Part shown: positions 13,180-28,929 of the stretch, piece after piece | Numbering within the stretch: position 1 is the first letter of the stretch | Layout of the letters: each line of letters begins with the position of its first letter | Origin: Pterobdella sp. o SKG-2022 | Taxonomy: Eukaryota > Annelida > Clitellata > Hirudinida > Piscicolidae | Direction of reading: 5' to 3' | Length of the DNA stretch: 64,000 nt | Assembly (NCBI GenBank): GCA_964035795.1 | Contig: OZ038323.1 | Span: 6,744,217-6,808,216, forward strand | Program-made: the position numbers and the translations under genes | The notes under the pieces: model-generated | The model's input: only the letters and a program-made list of their open reading frames with translations | Told to the model about the DNA's origin: nothing | The model's database searches: none

Positions 13180-16100
13180 CCGTTATATGATATTGTTGCG
13201 GCATTAAGGTTGGTTGGGTGTATTTGAAGATAGAAAATAATCCTCAAAGTTACATTTTTCAATGACGTGTTTATCAAAATATATATTTAAAAAAAATGAA
13301 AGAAATTTAATAAAAATGAAGATAGATACATGAGAAGTACAATACAGACAAAATTGAAAGATTTTTATCGGATTTTCAAAATCTACTGGATGAATTGAAT
13401 CTTCAGATATTCAGCATTTACTTTCACAACTACATAATTTACATATCTAAGCGCACATCGTGAACATAACACAAAACAAATATATAGCTAGCTTGTAATA
13501 ACAGCTAAAGAAAATTTTAAAAATATATATATATATTTTTTTATTGTAAAACTGTTGAATATTTTTATTTTAAACTATTATAAAAATAAAATTAAAATTT
13601 GCATATTTTTCTTAAGTTATGAAGATAATCTAAGTCGATAATCGAACGTTCAAAACAGAAAAACACTCCAAAAAATTGCAATAATTCCATTCACACTAGA
13701 AAAAGTATCGTTATCATTCCAGTGTTTTTATTTTATCATGGGCATTTCATGCGGATGAAGCTGTAATTGAAAAAAACATATAGGCGTCTCAATATTTGTT
13801 ATTTTTTGGTTTTTTCAAATAGAGTTTGTCAAAGTTAATTTATGTGTATTTGATGAACAATTGTGAACAATATTTTTACATCTTCATGAATATAAACTTT
13901 ACTGAATGGCTTAAAAATTATATGAGATTTCTCATTTCTAAAATTTTTGAATTCATTCATAATACGAAAAGTAGAAAAAATTACATGAACTATTCTTAAT
14001 TTATTTATAAATTCATGAGAATAATTGTTGGAAATGAAAAATAAATTTAATAAATTTCGGTAATATTCTGAAAAAAAAAGAAATGCTGCAAAAAGCAACA
14101 TTTTCCTTTTTTTTGAAGATTCCATTTTAAACTTTTCGAAACTTGAATATATTATTTCTCTTAAAATGAGTTCATTAGTTTGAACTACATTATGTATAGT
14201 CAAATAGAATTATGAGCAGATGTTTATGAATTCTCTTTTTTTATTTGTTTATTACAATGCTTAATGTTGTTGATTTCACTGTAAGAACAAATTGTAGTAT
14301 TCATAGTTTTCTAAACTTACAAATATATTTTGACTATTTTCCAAACTATGAAACAATCAATGAAAATTGATTCTCTAATTAGTTTTCATGCATCCACTGT
14401 GAATTTACTCATGTAAAACTGAAATTTTTATTCATACGCATTCATATATGAGATAAATTTTTGATTACACTCATATAATTTAATTTTTTTATTTCAGTGA
14501 CTGATGCATTTCAATAATTGAAAAATTACCCAAAAGAGAAAATCTTAGAAATAAAAATTGCTTTCCATGATTTTATAAGAACATGTTCTCATTTTCATTC
14601 AATTCCTTGTTTCAAATACATATTGCTATATATAGCGGTAATTTTTGTAGAAAACAGCTTTGAATATATTTATATAAGAATAATTATTTTTCTATAGATT
14701 CCATTGAAGAAAACAAAATATTAATTGATCAGTTCCATAAAAGCGGAATTTTTTCTTTATAATATTTTTTTATAGTAAACAGTTTAATTTGATCACTAAG
14801 AATTAGTTCTTTTTAAAAATTATATATTGTTATACAATTTTACGTGTCTCAATCGAACATGTAAAAATTTTTACTGAAATTATTCGTTTTGTTTTTATTA
14901 TTCACTAACTCAATTTATTTTTTGACGTTACATATATGATTAGTTTTTTTTATTCTACTGTATCTTTTCAAAATGAGTCATGCTACAACGTGAGTTGTTC
15001 CAAGACATAAGGTGTGGTGCGATATAAACAATATTAAGTATTGAACCCAAACATAACCTAAACCGTTCACTAATATTCTCGTCTTTTTGACTTCATTTAT
15101 TTGCCATAAGCGACTGCAAAGTTAAAACTAAGGTCGAAATCATGAAAATGTTAAACATTGCCTCTATGAGTTTAACTCAACTCTTATAGTAGAAAATTTT
15201 CTGCAATCTCAATTTAGTGAGCATTAAATTTCAATCACCACTTTCAATTCCATTAATAACAGTTGACTTCATTGTAAAACGAATGACATGTGTCATTGAC
15301 TTTCAAATGTAAATGAATATGAACAGTTGAATAGTCAATATGAGACAGATATAAAACTATGTTAAACCCAAATCTACTGTAAAATTATATTGTTGTGAAG
15401 TTCAGAGATGAATCTTGTCATGCAGGCATCATAATAAGCATCAAATGAAATGGAAATGTTCGCCAGTCATATCAACTCTTCCAAGTTATTTATGGATCAT
15501 TGTTTAACAACAAACATTACTTGGTATATTCATAACTCTAAAAACCTATTAAAAGGGATTTTGAGCTTTGAAATAAAAAAGAATTATTTGCTCATTTAAT
15601 TTGCTGCTATTTTAAACTTAGTACTGAATTCTTAATTTTTCGCTTGAAGCAAAGTATCTTTTTAATTACTATCGTTACATTCTATATTATTCTCATAGTT
15701 ATTTTTGAACCTTAACATAGAAAGGCTCAAAAAACCATATTCAAACTTTATTTTGTGATAATCCTCGTTCAAAAGCGGTTTGATTTAACTTAGGTAATAA
15801 ACAACTTAAACCCGGAGTTGAATGATGAATTGGCTGAAGAAAGGTCTACATAAATCATGTTTTCTTTATAAAAATTATTCCATGTCTATGTAGTTTTTGA
15901 ACAGACTAAACTTTTTCATCAGCCTAATCAACAATAATATACATTTTCAAACTGGCTTTTTCAATATTACTTATTATAACTAGATGAATTATCAAATAAT
16001 GTTGAATATAAATGAAAATATAGATTCAAATGTTGATGAGAACTTTTAAAATAAAAATGAATAACAGAAATGTATTTTCAGTATTATTTATCTCGTACGA

Positions 16101-19100
16101 ACAATTCTAACGTTTGTCCGAAAAATGGAACACGTATGTGTTTCCGATAAATACCCCGTGTTTATTCATCTAAGTATGTAAAATTTATTCAAATGATGTA
16201 AATTCACATAGCTCTATCTCAAGCGTGAAATTATTTTTAAAATGTTCATAAAAATTATTAAAGAATTTCTTTGGTCCACAAAATACAGAATGCTTGTTTG
16301 AGCAAATTTTTGAAAATATTCAGTTATATTGAAAATAGTCAGAATTTTTTCAGATAATCATAAATTTGGAATTTTAAATTAAGCATGTAAATCATAGCAG
16401 TTAAACTGGGAAGCTTCGAGTAAATAAATTACGATTATGTAAGTAAAAGAGTGCAATACAATATATCAAGGGTTTCATCTAAAAATACATGATTTAAGCA
16501 CTACATTTTATATTGAACTAATCTCACATAGTTTTTTATAAATTTTTCATTAATAAATTTTTTTCCTTTATGATATCCAAATAGAAGATAGAAATGCATT
16601 GCTGGATTATACAAAAAATAATTGAGGTAAATCAACTATATAAAATCAATAAGAGTATTCATTATTTACAAAATCATCTTCAAAATAAATTTTTAAAAAT
16701 AACATTTGAGATCAAACTTTCGTCATTCCATTCAATTTTTGAAAAGGTTTCCACTTCGAGCTATAACTTGCAGCCTATTGAGTTCCAGATAAATGTAGTT
16801 TTTCAACAATAATTTCCGAAAAAATTAATAATATTTTGAACACAAGAATTTGAATTGGAATATAGAACTCGTTGCCATTAATGAATTCGACTTTTTTAAA
16901 CTCATGATGTAATTTTTAAGTATCCATTTTCCCTTTTGATCAGTATCGTCAGTTTATATTGGAAAAATTTATATTCACCCAAAATATCCACAAAACTATA
17001 TTTAATTGATAAATTTCTTGAAGCTAATAATCACAAAACTTTAAATAACTGATTATTTACTTGTTAATATAAACACAGGTGCTTTGAGATGTCTAGAATG
17101 AAGGATTGCCCATTTGACTGTGTGTATTGAAGGCTCTCAATGATGAATGTTTCATGTCTAAAACTTCATCAAGAAAAACAACCACTAATCAATTGATGAA
17201 TATGGAAGTAATGTCTCATAAACCTTTGTTTTTTTTTTGCTCGAAATAAAAGAACAACCATACTAACATAATTTTTACACGGTTATTAGGGTTGTCTCGC
17301 AAACTTAATGTCAAGAAAAAGTTTTCTTTGAATATCAGTAGAAGAAATCTACCTACATATTCATAATTTGAAAATGGTTTTTGAGCAAATTCTAGTTAAA
17401 TAAACAATAATTATGGTTCTAATTGTAAAAAATAGAAAGTTCTTTTAATTTACAGAAAATTCTCAATACCTGTATTTAAAAAAAAACTTCAGCGTATGGC
17501 TTAATTTATCCAACTAAATCGAAAAATACAATAAATTTTTTGCTCAAACAAAATTTTCCAAAAGCCCTAATTTTTATCGCTGAATGGATCTACAAGAAGA
17601 CTGCGTAGAATCATGAAAAATATTTTTATTAACCATACTCACATCTCAAATAACAGAGTCTTGAATAGTCTAAAATTTTATCAATTTATCATAAATACAT
17701 TTAAATTCATTGTTCCATTTTGATTGAAATGGTTTTGAAAATGAATGAAACACTCATTCAGGTTTTCTAACATTTTATATAACTAAATACTTTGTTATAA
17801 CCTGTGGTAGATAGATCATACGTCGAAAAAATTTTTAACATCTACCAGACATAGAGCATTTAAAGAAAACAACCAATAGTAAATATTCTTGAGATCAATA
17901 AACCATTTAAACCTTTATTCAACCAAGTAATCTGGTGAACAATTTTTAGCTACAATCTCCACAAAGAGGTTCAAAGAAATAATTAGTAATCAACAACAAG
18001 ATGCCTTCTGGGAATCTTATGGGACGCTGTATCGATGTGATGCATGATAATACGGTTTAAGGGAGAAGGGGCGTTGTCGTTATTTGTTCAATCATAACAA
18101 AAACCATAAAAGATGACTTATAAAAATGAATATTAACCGACTTTTGATGAACAACAAACTTATTTATTAAATTTCACGAAGAGTAACGTTTAAATTAACA
18201 AATGGAAAACAAAATAGAAAGTTAAAGTATATTCAAAGTTCATCGTTCGCTGGCATATGGCTTGAGTCTAGTTTCTATAGGTCGAACATTTACAGTTTCG
18301 CGTGAAAACTGTGTAGTCTTTCTGATTAGATTTTGACAGTTTCTCATTCTGTACATACAGGATCGGCACTAAACCAGAAAAAACTTAATGTTATGTTATA
18401 TTTTCAAATAATTGCCAATCCCAAGAATTTCATAATCCAGCTGAAGTTCAATACTCAAATTTCAAAACATAAAAACAAAATATTACTAAATTAAACACTA
18501 GGTTTTCAATGAAGAAAATACTTCATGTGAAGAATTCAAAAAAATTCATTAAAAAACAGGAAAGAGTTTTGTTGGAACTTTGTTTTCCCATAGTCAATAA
18601 ATCAAATCAAATCAATGACGGTTATGATTATAGTGGCATCAAATTCAGGAGTTTCTAGACCACTGAGTATTATGAACTTTGAATGCAATACAATTGTTTT
18701 TAGATATGACAAGTTAAATAAAAATTATGCAAGTATAACTATATAAACAAAACAGTTAACTAAGATTATATGAAAAAAAGGGTCTGTTAATTAAAACAAA
18801 AGCAACCATAATAAATGACATTTAGAAAACTGGGTTGAATTTATGAATGTATAAAAATAATTGAATCTGTGATGAAAAACAAAAAAAATATATAGATGAA
18901 ACTTCAAATAAAACGTTGAGCAGTCAAAAGTTAACTTCATTGTTTTTATCTTTTTTTTTTCCATGAGAGTTCAACATCATCACAATTGAAACCAGAAATA
19001 GCTTATCTTTTTTTTACTTTCACTTTTTTTTTGATATTAATTAAATGATAATATGTTTTTTAACCTTTTATAGAATTTTCATCCAAGTAACGCCAGCTTT

Positions 19101-22100
19101 TATTACCCCCAAAAAACCATCTATCTTTGTAATTTTTGTTGTTGCATAAGATGGAATTGTTGATGTTCACAATTTATCTTTTTTCTATGTAAAGCAAAAA
19201 AACCGAAATCACTCCAAAAGAAGTAGTTCGTGTATGCTATTGTAGTTAGTTATCGAATTTTGATATAAAATTGCGAAATTAGTTCATATAATTATGTAGC
19301 TTTTAAGTATAAAAATCGACTAACTTTGATTGGTGCCAAAGAATTGGCATGAAATTCATCAAAGAAGTTAATGTGTCTGTTAAATTCTAATGGGTTTTAT
19401 AAAAGGGTCCCAATGTTGGTTGTAAAAAAAATTTTTATTCACTGAAATAACTATGTTGATCACTATGCTACAATCGATAAGTAATATTAATATCAAATTA
19501 TGAAATAAAAAGAGTTTTATAAAATTAGAATGTATGTTGAGCACGCGAACAAGCGCTTGGCATAATTATCGAGACCCTGACATCAGTTTCACAAAAAATA
19601 AACTCATCGTTACTTTCGGTTCAAATCGCTTCTCAAATCTAGTGGACATTTAAAACTATCTAGAACTTTCACATTTTGAACATGTATAACAGATCAACGT
19701 TCATTTTATAATAAAAGTTTTAATATTATCTTAAGATAACTAAATTTTTTCTATTGGATATTTAATTAATAGAATTTTTCGATATATATTAAAAATAGCT
19801 AAAGTCCTTAGAATATTGATTAATTATCAACAATTTTTTTAAAATAATTATTTTCAATGGATTCAAAAATTAACAATAATAGACATTTTTAGAAAATTTT
19901 CAGTATTTTGAAGTTATTTTCAAATTGTAATTTTTGAATACTGTTAATACTTATAATCATATTGGTAATATCTATAATCCAATTTAAGATTGAAAAAAAA
20001 AGATATAATCAAATATACATATTTAGTATACAGCTTATGACAAATGAACTATTACAAAAATTTAACAATGTTTTGAGTTAAATTGTTAATGTAAACAAAT
20101 AACTTTCGAGTTATTTCATATAAAGCCAAAATTCATGTTGTCTTGGTTTCAAAATTAACCTTTACTCTAGATTTTTATATTTTTTCGACTCATCATCAAC
20201 AAGCAACCTTGTTTCAATTCAATTTAACTAATATAAGTTTGAAAAGAATTAAAGTAATTCATACATTAATGTAGAAGAATTTTTTATATTTGATGGTTTC
20301 AATCGATATACAGTTTTCAGTACAATTCCTGAAAATAGATTTCAAAATTTTTGAAATTATTTATTTGACTCAAAACACTTATATTCAACTTCAACTTTCC
20401 AACAAAATGCTATGAATAATTATTTAAAAAAATGACTGAGTTTAAATTTTTTTTCATAAGATTAGATCTTGATTTAGCTGTATTCCAATTTATTTAACTT
20501 TATGTTTGGTTACATCTCACAAATATATTTTTCAATATTATATGGAATAATGTCATTGAATTTTGAAAATTTCATATCTGTTCTTCTTGTACAGTAGTTT
20601 TACTGATATCAGCATAACTTTTGAAAGATTGAATAAGCTAGAAAAATTAATTCATCCCATAAATTTGTTAAAAATTTTCTGCCACAATATATCTTTTATG
20701 AGCTCACAATCAAAAAATATAATACACATTATAATTTTTTCTGAATCGATAAAGTTTTTGCAGGCAGATGTTAAATCCATTATTCTAGCAAACATATAAA
20801 ACTACATTAATTTTTTGACGATCGGTCTTTTATTCCTCAAAATGCTATATTTCAGAATCTGAAACATATACAACACATAAACCATACAAAAGTTTTTTGA
20901 AACTAATACTCCTCACAGACGGTTGTGATCAATAAGTGTACTTCAACATTCCTCATCTGGTCTCCCCATTGTTTAACATGGTTTGAAGCTAAAATTAGGC
21001 AGTATTTTAGTAATATCATATTTGCAATTATCAAGAAAGTTTAAAGTTTAAAGTTTAATTTATTTACTATAATTAAATGTTTTTTCAATAAATTTACATT
21101 TTAAATTGAATTCATGCAATATTTATCGAGATGAAACTACTCTTGAATACTTTATTACTTAATAGCCGTTTTTACCACCATAATCTTTATTAACCATTCA
21201 TTAACTTCCTTCCTTTCGCGATCATCTTTTCCCTGAAGAAAAGTAAATCTCTGCAACTATGTGAATTTTAGTCTTTTTTCATAATTTCAACTTTTAATAA
21301 TTGCAAAAGCTTAACTAAATGCTGGTTTTTTTTTCCATAAGAATTAAGTTTGGATAATAATGAAGATCTAAAATATTTAAAACTGCGCATATAATTTATC
21401 GATAAAAACAAAAGATAATTTGAAGTTTGAATAATAGAATTTCCCGTTTGGATTGAACTTTTTAATAACTCACAAAAATATAGTATTCAGAAACAGTTTA
21501 TTCTGGTGATTTTCATTCATACTCTCATTCACATGCTAGGAAGATAAAACCTCTATTTCAGAGATGGTAATTTTGATATGGTAAAAAACACAGGATCAGA
21601 AGATATTGTAATCATGAATGAATAATTTATAAAACTTTCGCAATAATAAGACAAGCAATAATTCTTTATTGTGGAATTTTTCATTATACAGAATGAGCGA
21701 TAGTTTTAAATAACAAGTGAGTAACATATCGTGATAGAATTTCAAATATTACTGAAAAGCATTAAAATTAAAGCATAGATGTGTTTTATCAGTAGTACGT
21801 GTTTTATCCTATAATACTGATAAAAGCTGTTTAAATACGCATTTGGGAGTATTCTGAATATAAGTAGAATGATGAATTGTTAACATATTACAACCATCAT
21901 TTCAGACTGAAAAGATCGATTACCTTCGAATTGGGAAAGCTGTCAAAAACAAATGCGGTGAATCAGATTTTTATATGTTTTAATCATTCGGAAACGATCA
22001 CGTGATGACTGACATATGCTTCAAATCAGTAATATCAGTTCATGATGGACAATGATTTGAATAATGAGTGTTTTCATTGAGAAATCATTGAAACTCAAAA

Positions 22101-25100
22101 GCATGCAACCATCTGACCAGCGTTGATTTATAGAGGTAGATATATTTCGGTGAATTTAATAACCGAGTAGATAAAATTTTGTAAAAAACGATATTCAGCT
22201 GCCTTGAACATAAAGTATAAATATCAGCGAAAGTTCACAGAGAAGGGAGTAATTGAGCATGAAAAATCAATAAAAAACGGAATACAACACATCCATCTAT
22301 CTATATAACAATCAAAATAAAAAAAATTTAGCTTTCTAAATGAATTTGGAATTTTTATCTTAATGAAATCTATTGATAAATACGGCTAATTATTTAAATG
22401 AAATTTTTTATTCGCAATTGTGTTTTATAACTCAAGGGTAGGACTACATTCAAACTTAGACAATTTTCAGCTCAAAAACTATTAATCACGCATTCATAAA
22501 TAAAAACACGTTGTCCTCATAAATCAAATAGGATGATGCGTAAATCATATTTCTGCATATATGTGTTTCTATTTGGATTAGTTATTCACTAAAATTTATA
22601 TTTAAAGTTCATTTTGTAATTTTGAATGTATGAGAAAGTACATGATTCTGTTAAATTAATTTCTTACAAAAATAAGATCAGAAAATTATATTTAACATGG
22701 AAAAAAATTTTTTATCAAAGTAAATTTTGTATTGATTTGACTGGTTCGTTTTAATTCGAATTTATAGCAAAAGAAATTAAAATTTTTTTTTAAATCCCAT
22801 AAAATGAATTTTGTATTCTAGTTAAAAATATTTTTACATATTTTTGAGATTAATTAAAAATGTATTTAGTGAGTCAAATGTGCAAAAAATATTGGAATAG
22901 TCTAATTAAAATTCATACATTATGAAGGATTTTATATTTTCAATAACGTGTATTTCATTATATAAAGCTGGTAATACTATGTATTCGTTTATTATTTGAT
23001 TGTTCAAATAATTCAAAATATTTATATATGCAAAATTATTTGTGCCAATATTATGAAAAATTATTTCATGTCCATGATATATCTACAATTTATGACAATA
23101 TTGATTTTTGATTTAATATTTTTAAAAAAAAAAACTACTTTTTTAAATAAATTTAGTCGACACCTATTTTTTACACTTTTCATTCTAACTTCAATTCAGA
23201 ATGATTTAGTGCAAGTGCAATTCAATCAAATCTTTCGACAATCATGAGTTAGTTATAGTCATTCAATGATAATCACTCGAAATTATTATTTCTTACAGTG
23301 TTTCAATTCTAAGCGAATTTGTTTCCAAACCAAAGTTAGTTTTTTTACTGAATCTGACAACTTTCCATGAAAACCTTTTTATTGTTTTTTAAGAATATAT
23401 TTTCAATGTGAAATAAAATCGAATAAGAACACAAAAAAAAAAAAAAATTGTAAGTGACATCGGCAGATATAATGATCCTTTCTTGTTATAAAACTAAAAA
23501 TTTATGTGGATTTCATTAACCTCAATATATATGTGAAAATCTCAAAATAGAACAACATTAATCAAAGGGCAGCTCTCAATCTTGTGTCATAATTCAACAC
23601 TGCCATTATATATCTCTCAGTCTGGCTGACAATTTGTTTTTGCTTTTTTAGAATCAATTGCATCGATGCATGGCTTTTGTAATTATGTATTCAAACTCGA
23701 CTATGAAGTCTATCTGATATATTTATTTTTACGATACATTATTTTATTAATAACTATATAATAATGATGTGCAACAGTCTCAATCTAAAATCAAGAACAA
23801 CAAACAGGAAGTATTTATTAAATGATACTTGTTGTCCTTACTTTTTATTCTATAGTCAATATATCGAAAGAAATAGATTTCAAAATGAATTTGAAGTTAA
23901 ATTAATTTTGATTCATATTTTTATAATTTGAGAATAAAAATTGTAAACAACAGTACAATTTTTTTTATAAAAATATACTAAAGTTTATAATTCACGTTTT
24001 TACTAAAAATTTATTAGATATTTAATGAAAGATTATAAAATGTTCATGACATTTGAACACTGTTCCAAACTGTTTGAACGCTCAAATAGTCTAAAAAGTT
24101 AGTTTTTGTATTTTCGTTTATTTATGTCTATTAAAATAGAATATTTAAGCTAATAGAACTGACTAAAGTATCTAGTCCATATTATCATTTTATACACACT
24201 GTCAATGACATACCGTGTTGAATATAGAAAAACACCTCAAAAGAAAGAGATTGTTCGTATTGAAATAATCAATCAGTCTACAGGTGAATAGTTATGGATA
24301 TACTTTTTGAACATAAATATACAAACAATTCTTTTATTATAGCTAAAAGAATAATCGTTTTTCCCTTTTCCTAAGACAATAGGACATTAATTCCTAGAAA
24401 AACCTCCATCGAATACAGCTTACTACAATTTGATATTTATGGTCGAAAAGCATATTTGTCATAATAGTGAACATGAAAATATGAAGATGGGTTTTTTCTT
24501 ATACTTATAATTTCAAAGAAACTATCAACATACATGTAGATACATCTTTTAAATATATATATGGAGAATCTTCATCTATAATGTATATAATCGCTTCTCA
24601 AATATGTCATATGTGTTCTATTCTTGTATATCAGTATGATATGACAAAACTCATATATTATATAGAAGAATATATAACCCGAACGATTATCAAACAATAC
24701 GTAAACAACACTTTTGATGTTTATTGAGAGTGTAGGAAACTAGGCAATAGGCAAATTGCCTAACAATTTCGATTGCATAGTTTTTGTTTTCAAAATGATT
24801 CGGCGTAAAAATTTTCAACATGAAACATGAAAAAGTTTTTTAGAGAAATTATCAATGACGCAAAATAATCTACTGGTGATGGTGATATTTTTTGTGTTTT
24901 TGAAACTTGGATGAATACTGAATAGAAACTTGAAACTATATAGTCTTTTTTTTAAAGTTAAAACATTTTCAAGTAAATAAGAACATGAGTTAATTTAAAC
25001 TAAGAAATCTCAACTCGTTCAATTCTGCGTTAGTAGCGTAAAATAAATTTTTTTATATTCAAATTTATATGAAAAAAAAATATTAGATATCTCAGTTGGA

Positions 25101-26680
25101 GAAATATTTCTATGCATGTTGAAATCTGAGAATTTTTCACATCGGGAAATTAACGAAAAAAAATCAAGACAAATTGTGAAAATGTAGTTCAAAGAATCAT
25201 ATTTTGAATACTGGAATTTAATTACTTTTATGGAAATTTTTTTACATGTATATTATTCTACAATAACTCAATTTTAAATATCTCTGAACACTAGATTGCC
25301 TTTCAGTGAAAATTTTATAATGATTTAAATCAAATAATTAAAGCATTTTGCATAATTTTTCATTTCAACAAATGAATTACTTCGAAATATTCAATTATTA
25401 TTTTTGTACAAATAAGTTTATTCATTTAAAAAATAAAAACAAAAAAATAAATAAATGTTTTCGTTATGAACTTAAAATTCAAACTAAACCTGCTAGCTAA
25501 TTATGAGAAAAGTAATGTTCGAATCTTTGTAAACATAATAAGAAAACTGAAAAACCTGATTCACATCAACATTCAGTTCTGAGTTTTTACCAATCTACAT
25601 AAATAACAATTGTTTGTCGAATAATTTTTTGAATTTTTTTGAATGTTAGAAATTGAATTTTCCATTCAACTAACTTATGAAAATTCAGTAAATGAATTTT
25701 CGAAATTGTAAATTTCGGTATAGTTAGTTTTGAAATGTATATTTGTGTGATGAAACAAAATCATTCATCAAAAGTAGATGATTTATGAGTTCCATTTATG
25801 AAAAGTTACAAAATTTGTTTTATTAAAAATCCACATTAAAATTACCAAAATGGACTATATACTCATCAACTCCTTGTTCCTCTCTTAATTTTACATGAAA
25901 CCCGCATTAAATAAAGTGAAAAAAAATTCTTCAATTTTTGTTGCAAAATACTGAAATATCTTAAGGTATCTAAGAGATATGAAACAAGGTCATATTAAGT
26001 GAGTTTGTTTATCAGTTTCTTTCAACTCGCTCCTTTAAATGAATGATTTTTCTTCACTTTCACATATTTAATCAAATGCAAGCATGTTTTATCGGGAAAT
26101 AATTCTTTGAAAATTATAAATTTGTTTTTTTTTATTTTTCTAAACGAAGCTAATTTCCCGAATTGATACATTTTGAATAAACTTTTTATGGAAACATCTT
26201 TTCAAATAATTCAATTCGAGTAATTATTTTTTTATTGATATTTTCTCATACACTTTTCAATTATTTATCAGTCTGATGAAAATTTATTCTTTCAAATATA
26301 TGTGACTGACATAGAATTAGAAAAATTTTTTTGAAAACAATTAAATAATTTCATCTTCTATATTGTTTCTCTGTGTCATCATTTGAAATGCAATTGTTAT
26401 GAAAATTTATTTCATGAAATGTGAAATATAATGCGTTTAAACTCAAACCTTATATAAATTGAACATTTATAACTTTGAATGTTCAATCGTATACATTATA
26501 TCAGATAGAACATCAATTGATAAAGATGGGAAACGTGACTGTAACCTACCTCATTAACTACGGTCATTATGTAAATTATATCAAGCTTTTGTAGGGATGG
26601 ATAAATTCTTAAAATGATTGTAAATTGCTATTATAGTTTTGATTACTTTCTTCAAATTTTCATTCAAAAGCTTACGTAGG
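13180..26680. other. Gene-free A+T-rich DNA upstream of Ubx
   Basis: No coding region or RNA gene is recognised. Small G+C-elevated patches occur near 14995-15110, 18000-18110 and 19540-19640, and a (AAAGTTT)3 short tandem repeat near 21038. Several 120-codon-class frames on either strand have no recognisable protein features and look like chance openings. Confidence 0.5.
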
Positions 26681-26689
26681 CTTACTCAT

Positions 26690-26745
26690 GCTTGATTGAT
26701 GTGGGCGGAGGAAAGTGAGGACGTATCCTCTGTATCAACCTTCCA
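26690..26745 (+). promoter_or_regulatory. Candidate Exd-Hox site next to a GC box
   Basis: TGATTGATGT at 26693-26702 fits the known Exd/Pbx-Hox composite consensus TGATNNATNN. It runs straight into GTGGGCGGAG, an Sp1/KLF-type GC box, and then a short inverted pair GAGGA-cgta-TCCTC. It lies about 2.7 kb upstream of the Ubx start codon. The same ten bases recur upstream of the Dfd gene at 45400. Regulatory function is inferred. Confidence 0.3.
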
Positions 26746-28920
26746 TCATTATCGAAGTTAAATTTGAGTTGAAGATATTGCAAACTTGAGATAATTATTT
26801 GGTTTTTGATTGTTTAATCTTCAAAGATATATTTTAAAATCATTCAAACACATTCAGAGCCATTTTTCCACATGACCCCTCTGTAAATTTTTTCGTTTTC
26901 ATTGTGAGTCAAACCGTATACATTTTCACAAAAACTTATAGTTAATTTTGAAAAAGACCCATAAATGAGAAGTTTTTTTATAAAAAGGGTTTGGTGCTAG
27001 GATAATCGATTTCATCATACTATCATGATTGTCTTGGGAAAACTTATCATCACGCTTTTTGAAATAATTTGAAGAAATTGAAAAATAAACTGTTGAGTTG
27101 ATTTATATACTTCATGTTCATTTAATGCTTTTAATGTGCCCGTTTTACCAACTTAAATACCGTTTAAATTGCATAACCCCATCGTCTTCGGTAATAACTA
27201 GAAAATAATACTGTTATATTTTCAAAGACATCTCAAGTAATTGACAGAAATATTCGACAATGTTCGACGTTGATTTATGAGAAAATTTGAGTTTATTTAT
27301 TAATCCATTTCAGCTAGATTCTTCGCGAAGATACTATAAGACGTTAACATCAAACGAATTCTGGTAAGGCTGTAGTAAGTTGGATTTTGTTGAATACCGA
27401 CAACATTTTAGAACCAAACCATCAAAGTTTTGCAATTTGTACACCGATCGAAATCATAAAAAGACAAGTAGACTTCCAAATCTATTAATTAGATGTCTCA
27501 TGAACAACCATCGATTATCATATGCAAACCAAATTTTAAATGCTGGTTGAATTTGATATTTTATAATAACGACAAATTTTATACAAAGTTTATTTTCAGT
27601 AAATAATATAAATTTCACTTAACTTGAAAATATCTCAAAAAATTTTTAATTCAAAAGCTATTTTCAATTTTAACAGAAAAATCAAACATTTTTAACACAA
27701 GATTTTTTTTTTTTTCACATTAATAATGGAAACTTAGACAAGTGCGAAAATAGCAATTGAAAAACTAAATTATACCTAGATATTCTGTATCCAAGCCATA
27801 ACAAATTTGTACCTCTCATTATACCTTAATTCACTCAAGTAAGTATCATTAAGCTGCTTAAAATTTACATGAAGTAGAAAATATATTTTGATAATTAAAA
27901 TTGCGAAATATTTTCGGTCTGATTAAAAAATCTTAATTCTGAATTTCTTTTTTCAAATTATCATAAAAATTTGTTTTAATTGTTGAATAAATTAATAAGT
28001 CTTTTATAAAAGAATTTTTATTTTTTAAAAATTAAGTATAGATTTTGCATTAGTGTTAATGTATGAGGAACTCGGTGATAAGTTTATGAATATTATTCAA
28101 TGTATAATGGATATGAAAATATTATTTGCACACAAAGTTGAAATTCATTCTGAAAAAATTGATAGAAATTCAAAGCAATTTTGTAGATACACACATAAAA
28201 AAAAACGTTTTTTTCTCATTAATTTCATATATACTTGTTGCAATTTTCCAAAAATTGTTTTGAGCATTTGTTGTGATAACAATCTTAAACACTAAATATA
28301 GGCATATACATAACCTGAATTTTGAAAGAGATTACTAATCGAAAATAAACAAAATATTTTTAGACTAAGAATATGTAACCAAAAAAAAGGCAAAAATTCT
28401 ATTGAAATTTAAAATGTTTTTCTTTTGAGATTAGAAATAGGGTTTGTTTTTGAGTTGACCTATTTCAGTATAGATGAGTTGAAGAAATCTTTGTTACATT
28501 GTTTCAATTAAATTAAATTAGAATATGAATGTATCTTATTTAATATTTTTCCACGTCAAAAAATATTACTATCAAAAAAGTACTTCACTAAATTTTTCTA
28601 ATGGAAAGTTTTATATGAATAAAATCTTTATAATGAAATTATATTTAAAAAATTTTTCAAGTCAACGAAAAAAATTCTGAAATTTTACAAAACGGATTGA
28701 TGATAAAGTGATGTAATTATCATATAAGATAATTAATTTTTTGATGTTGATTTTCAAATATCTACCGACCCACACTACGCGAATATAAAATTACTAATGT
28801 TAAAAAATAATCTATAGTTCAATATATAGGCAATGCAACAACGACATAAAAAACGCATATATATTTCATGTTAAAGCCTTGTGTATATAGAATGTATGGC
28901 GTAGAGAAAAGGAGAGATAG
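26746..28920. other. Gene-free A+T-rich DNA upstream of Ubx
   Basis: Nothing recognisable beyond A+T-rich sequence. The one longer frame (28053-28295, +) encodes a lysine/isoleucine-rich peptide without any known motif. Confidence 0.5.
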
Positions 28921-28929
28921 TGGTATAAA

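Noticed and set aside
13835..14203. Minus-strand frame of 122 codons
   Set aside because: No motif, no supporting context, within the chance range.
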